Shown here: piece after piece, positions 59,720 through 64,000 of the stretch
Layout of the letters: each line of letters starts with the position of its first letter
Position numbering within the stretch: position 1 is the first letter of the stretch
Source of the DNA: Plasmodium malariae
Taxonomy: Eukaryota > Apicomplexa > Aconoidasida > Haemosporida > Plasmodiidae
Length of the DNA: 64,000 nucleotides
NCBI RefSeq assembly: GCF_900090045.1
Contig: NC_041786.1
Span: 1,792,501-1,856,500 of the forward strand
Reading direction: 5' to 3'
Notes under the pieces: generated by a model
The model's input: the letters and a program-made list of their open reading frames with translations, nothing else
Database searches by the model: none
Told to the model about the DNA's origin: nothing
Position numbers and translations under genes: made by a program

Positions 59720-60709
59720 TTTTCTATATCTCGGTCAGAGTTCTACGGAACCTTAAAATGTCTGACGAGCATATGTGTACGTATATAGATGGATAAATAG
59801 GGGTACAAGTATAAATACTGATCTTTCTATGTAAACTCTTGTCTGTTCATTTCCTTTTCATGAGCTCCTCTTCATTTTATTCTTCCTTAATCTATTTTAA
59901 CTTACTCTATTTTGCCTTATCATATTTTTTTTTTTTTTTTTTTTTTGTAAATCAGGATAATCTCACTGATATACTACGATGTTTTGAAAATATTTGTATC
60001 TACTAAGTTATAGTACAGTATAAAAACTTTCCCCATAATTATCACCCCTCATAAAAGAACAACAGAACATATATAGCGGCTGTTCTTTTTTTAAATCTTT
60101 TTTTATTTTACATGTCCAGGGTATTAAGCTTTACATACGTAAACACAAATTTACAGTTTCTTAATTGGCATACATTTTACAACGGAATACATAAAAAAAA
60201 AAAAAAAAAAATTGATATTTTAAAAAGCTTACCTTTTCTATAAATTTAAAATAGTTTTGTTTCTCAACAAGTAGAATAAAAGTGCACTTGCTTCTCTCTT
60301 TTTCTCAACAAATTCTTTTTTACAAGTGAAGTGATGTATTATTATTTTATGTTTACCAAAAAAATGTATTACTTTATAATTTTTATGCTTCAAAAAATAA
60401 TTGAGTAAATATTTTTATTCGCTATATTTTATATAGTCGTAATGTTAAATTCTATGATTGGACATACATACAAAATAACGATGCAATGCATATATAATAT
60501 ACGTATTACTTAGCAATTTTTTTCTATCCTATTCAGAAAAAAGAAAAAAAAAGAATTGTAAAGCACGCCATTTAAAAGGATTCTATTACCTGAAGTAGAT
60601 AAACTGTTACTGTTATTTAAAATTAGCAAGATGAATTCTAACTTTTACAAAACTGTTAATTGCCTCTTCAAAAGTTTGGCATCATAATATAGTTTTGTAG
60701 CATAGGTAC

Positions 60710-60744
<35 letters not shown>

Positions 60745-61131
60745 CGCCAAAATATTGGGGTTTTTTGCATTTACGTGACAAGGACTTGCTTAAGGGCGCA
60801 AAATGAGCAAGTCTTTTCTGTAAGTGCGTAAATTAATTTTTGTAAGAAATTTAAAATGAAAGGTAAACACAAATAAACAAAAGAAGGAAAAGCGAATCGT
60901 TTAAGTTAATGGAATTTTCCCCTCTTTCGCTCTTCCTTTAATCAAAAAAAATTAAAAAAAATTTTTTTTTTTTTTTTTTTTTTTTATGGTTTCCTTTTTG
61001 TTTGCAATTCAGAATTTTTTAATAATTAGTAAGAATGAGTATAAACAGATTTCATAACTCTTACAGTAAAAGCTATTTTTGAAAAATTTGAAAAGAAGGG
61101 AAAATGTGTATTACATTATCAATAACGCAAA
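59720..61131. other. divergent intergenic region, no gene seen
   Basis: Lies between WRAP53-like (-) and AAG (+), likely holding both promoters. Contains poly-T/A runs (e.g. 59926-59946, 60961-60985) and an (AT)n run at 60712-60740. No coding evidence. Confidence 0.6.
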
Positions 61132-62700
61132 ATGAGGGGGAAAAAAAAAAAAGGATCCGCCATTGGTAATAATAATAATAGTAATAAAAATAATACTATA
61201 GTGGAGGAAGAAGATAAAGAAGAAGAGATAAGCGATTTGAAGCAAGAAAACTATGGGAAAACAGTGAGTATAAATAGCAAGAGGGTAATAAGAAAAACGA
61301 GTATGCATATTTTAGAAAAGAGAAAAAAATCTATTGATGATGTATGTAGGTTGGCATATGTATATGTATTACTAAAATATTTTTTTGATAATAATAGTAA
61401 TACTAAAATTTTAAATGAAAAATTTTATCTTCAAGATAACATATTAAACATTACTGAATCTTTAATTGGTCAAATTTTATGGGTGTTTGATAAGAAAGAA
61501 AAAAAATTATATGGTTCGAGAATAGTAGAACTTGAATCGTACAATGGAGTAAATGATAAAGCATCACATGCCTATAACAACAAAAGAACGAATAGAAACT
61601 TTTCCATGTTTGAACGAGGAGGCATTAGTTATGTCTACCTATGTTATGGGATACATAACTGCCTGAATATAGTTACAAATGTTGAAAACGTTCCTGATGC
61701 TATCTTAGTTAGATCTCTTGAACCACTGTATAGTATAGAAAATTGTATATTTAATAAATATCAGAATATTTATGAACATTTCTCTTTTTCAAAAAATATG
61801 TCAACAAGTTGTAAATTAAGTACAATGGAAACTAGCAGTAACGAAATTTTGAAAAAAGGGAGGGAAAAAGATATGAACACACTAAATGAAAAAAACTATT
61901 TAATGAATATTCAAAAATTGCAGGATATTTTTAAAATGGTAAATAAAAAAAAATTAGAAAAATTATGTAGTGGTCCTGGATGTGTAACGAAGTGTTTAGG
62001 AATTACGAAACATGATGATAGGGAAAATTTTTACATCAACGAGTTTCATCATATGGAAAAAAAACAAAAAGATCAATTTTGCATAAAGGGGGAAAAGGGC
62101 AACGATAATAGCAACAAAAATGGCTGTGAAGGAAGCGACAAAAATGGCTGTGAAAATAGCAACCAAAATGGCAACAAAATTGACGGTCAAAATATAGTTA
62201 CGAGGCCAATTCAAAACAGTAGTGACTTAAAATCAAAATACTTTGACAATAAAAAGTTGTTAACTATGAATGGAAGGAGTGAAAAAAATAGCGCAAGTAC
62301 ATATAATATTAATTATAATGAAGCAAATAAGGGTATTAATATGGAGAATCAAGGTATGCCGTATGAAAATATTAATTCCAATTACTACTTTTCTAGTAAT
62401 ATAAATTATATACATAAAAGTAGATTCTTTGTTAGTATTTGTCCAACAATAAATGAAATAATAAATTTTTATGAAAAATTAATTGATGAAGAGAAGAAAC
62501 AAGAATCATTTATAAAAAATGTTTATAACGAATATAAAACTTTTTTATTAGAATACTTTGATTATATGAAATGGCACAAAGATAAATGGGTTATTCAAAA
62601 AGATAAAAGGATAGGAGTTAATTATGCTGAAGAAGCTGCTTTATATGAGTATAGATTTTTATTAAAGAACCACCCCTCTGTTTCAGTCTTACCTAAATAG
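61132..62700 (+). CDS. DNA-3-methyladenine glycosylase, AAG/MPG type
   Basis: Single exon, 522 residues. It starts base-excision repair by removing alkylated or deaminated purines. After a Lys/Asn/Glu-rich 60-residue N-terminus, the fold begins with LIGQILWVF. RIVELESYNG carries the catalytic Glu E135 and Y137 (human E125 and Y127), ASHAY carries H146 (human H136), and SYVYLCYGIHNCLN corresponds to human YVYIIYGMYFCMN. LCSGPGCVTKCLGITKH matches the human LCSGP core. The C-terminus IGVNYAEEAALYEYRF...PSVSV closes it. Two Asn/Lys-rich insertions, at about 201-275 and 305-430, nearly double the size of the usual domain (about 200 residues). All catalytic residues are present. The repeated NGCEGSDKNGCENS stretch in the second insert is low complexity. 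No mitochondrial presequence is obvious, so a nuclear location is assumed. Confidence 0.95.
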   Translation: MRGKKKKGSAIGNNNNSNKNNTIVEEEDKEEEISDLKQENYGKTVSINSKRVIRKTSMHILEKRKKSIDDVCRLAYVYVLLKYFFDNNSNTKILNEKFYLQDNILNITESLIGQILWVFDKKEKKLYGSRIVELESYNGVNDKASHAYNNKRTNRNFSMFERGGISYVYLCYGIHNCLNIVTNVENVPDAILVRSLEPLYSIENCIFNKYQNIYEHFSFSKNMSTSCKLSTMETSSNEILKKGREKDMNTLNEKNYLMNIQKLQDIFKMVNKKKLEKLCSGPGCVTKCLGITKHDDRENFYINEFHHMEKKQKDQFCIKGEKGNDNSNKNGCEGSDKNGCENSNQNGNKIDGQNIVTRPIQNSSDLKSKYFDNKKLLTMNGRSEKNSASTYNINYNEANKGINMENQGMPYENINSNYYFSSNINYIHKSRFFVSICPTINEIINFYEKLIDEEKKQESFIKNVYNEYKTFLLEYFDYMKWHKDKWVIQKDKRIGVNYAEEAALYEYRFLLKNHPSVSVLPK

Positions 62701-63121
62701 TATAAAAAATGTTTGTAGATGAAGGAGATTCGTATATACTTCATTGGTATGTATAATTAGCACTGTTCAAGTGAATCTTTGTTAATTTTTGGGTATATTT
62801 ATCTATACGTATAATCATATATATGAGAATAATCACAGTAGACTTTGAGTGTGTAGCTTAAAATAATTCAAAGTTTATATGATAACATTTTTGTAACTTA
62901 AGAACAGGATTCCCATAAAGTCGATATTAAAGTCTTATACCCAGGCATACACACAAGAAACTCCTTCTCGGCAAAAAAAAAAAAAAAAATCCCATTTTAT
63001 ATACGTGAGTAAGTATGCACACATAATTAGACACATATATATGTAAATGTATGTGTATACGTATTTGTAATAATGTGCATATATGTAAATTTATTTCTAT
63101 GTGTGAACAGTTATACACACA

Positions 63122-63154
<33 letters not shown>

Positions 63155-64000
63155 ATCCATAGCCCAAAGAATTGCAAAACTACCAGATATGGTCATATTT
63201 TTTACAGTTATCCAACTCAAAACATTACTTATAAAAAAATTTATATAATTTTATAACATCACATAAATTTAAGCTTATGTGACATAGGAAAAAAAAAAAG
63301 AAAGTATGCTTGATTATACTAGGAACTTTTATTGATACATAAATATATATACATATATACATATATATATATACATATATACATATATATATATATATAT
63401 TTATATTTATATTTTATAAAATATATTCATAAACTGTAGGAATATCATATTTATGAAAAAACAATGTGAGCTGTCTAAATTTTTCTTTTTTTTTTTTATA
63501 AAATTATTAATTTATATGCACTAATTTAAAACAAAAATAAAAAAAATAATAATAAATTTTATTTTTAAATTGTTACAAAAAAATACGTACTTTCCTTTTT
63601 TTTATTTTTGCAACAGTGTTTTAAAATATAGAAAGAAATCAATTTTGTGAAAAACGGCAACATACATAAAGGTATGTGCTAAACAAAAAAAAAAAAAAAA
63701 AAAAAAAAGAAAAATGGAAAAACAAATATAATGAAATGTACAAAGATGTAAAGTAAAATTTTGTTACGACTTCAGTTATTTGTTCCTTCACATTCTTCAT
63801 GTTTCATACATGTCGTTGATTGCACATGTACGCGCAGGTACGTACATGTATATATACATATATATATATATTCATACATATACTAAATTGAATTTACGCA
63901 TGACAAATGCAGCACACCCAGTTATCAGTATGCCCAAGGCAAATAAATTTTTGGCTAATTAACATTTTAATATTCATTTATTCCTTTTAAATATTATCCT
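62701..64000. other. intergenic to window end, no gene seen
   Basis: Downstream of AAG. Holds poly-A runs (63124-63152 is nearly 30 A), a TATACATATATATA repeat at 63345-63400 and another long poly-A near 63685-63707. Short open frames here are microsatellite-driven. Confidence 0.55.

Overview
The window comes from a malaria parasite, genus Plasmodium. The DNA is extremely A+T-rich. Spacers are full of poly-A/T runs and (AT)n/(ACAT)n microsatellites, and proteins carry Asn, Lys and Glu tracts. Introns are short, with GTAAxx/GTATxx donors and pyrimidine-rich AG acceptors. An apicoplast-type DXR and a nuclear-encoded apicoplast L22 are present. The DXR differs from the P. falciparum protein I remember in length (512 versus about 488 residues) and at many positions, so a non-falciparum species is likely (P. 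malariae- or P. ovale-like is a guess). From memory, MORC, a Rab-GAP-like protein, L22, DXR, a WD protein and a methyladenine glycosylase lie in this order on P. falciparum chromosome 14. I could not verify that synteny here.

Layout, left to right: 1-2.1 kb spacer; LRRC51-like LRR protein (-, 3 exons); C9orf78/Tls1-like spliceosome protein (-); a tentative small multi-exon membrane-protein gene (-, about 5.6-6.6 kb); a 5 kb microsatellite spacer; the giant kelch-GHKL MORC protein (+, 11.66-21.28 kb, one exon, 3206 residues); a WD40/coiled-coil axonemal protein of the CFAP43/44 type, which I reassembled from nine exons into 1950 residues (-, 23.7-31.6 kb); a TBC-TLDc protein split by a 20-A homopolymer (-, 33.2-38.7 kb); two tiny intron-rich genes for Cys-twin CX9C proteins (-, 41.9-44.1 kb); a Lys/Glu-rich protein with a helical C-terminal domain (+, 46.0-49.4 kb); KIN17 (-, 3 exons); apicoplast L22 (+); DXR (-); a WRAP53/TCAB1 (WDR79) homologue (-); 3-methyladenine DNA glycosylase (+); then spacer to the end.

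Themes: nuclear and chromatin functions (MORC, KIN17, Tls1-like, TCAB1-like, AAG), apicoplast functions (DXR, L22), flagellar candidates expected to act in male gametes (CFAP43/44-like, LRRC51-like), and probable mitochondrial intermembrane-space proteins (the CX9C pair). There are no operons; neighbours are tandem, divergent or convergent single genes. No tRNA, rRNA, CRISPR array, transposon or viral element was recognised. Exon joins were chosen by hand from splice consensus, reading phase and family similarity.
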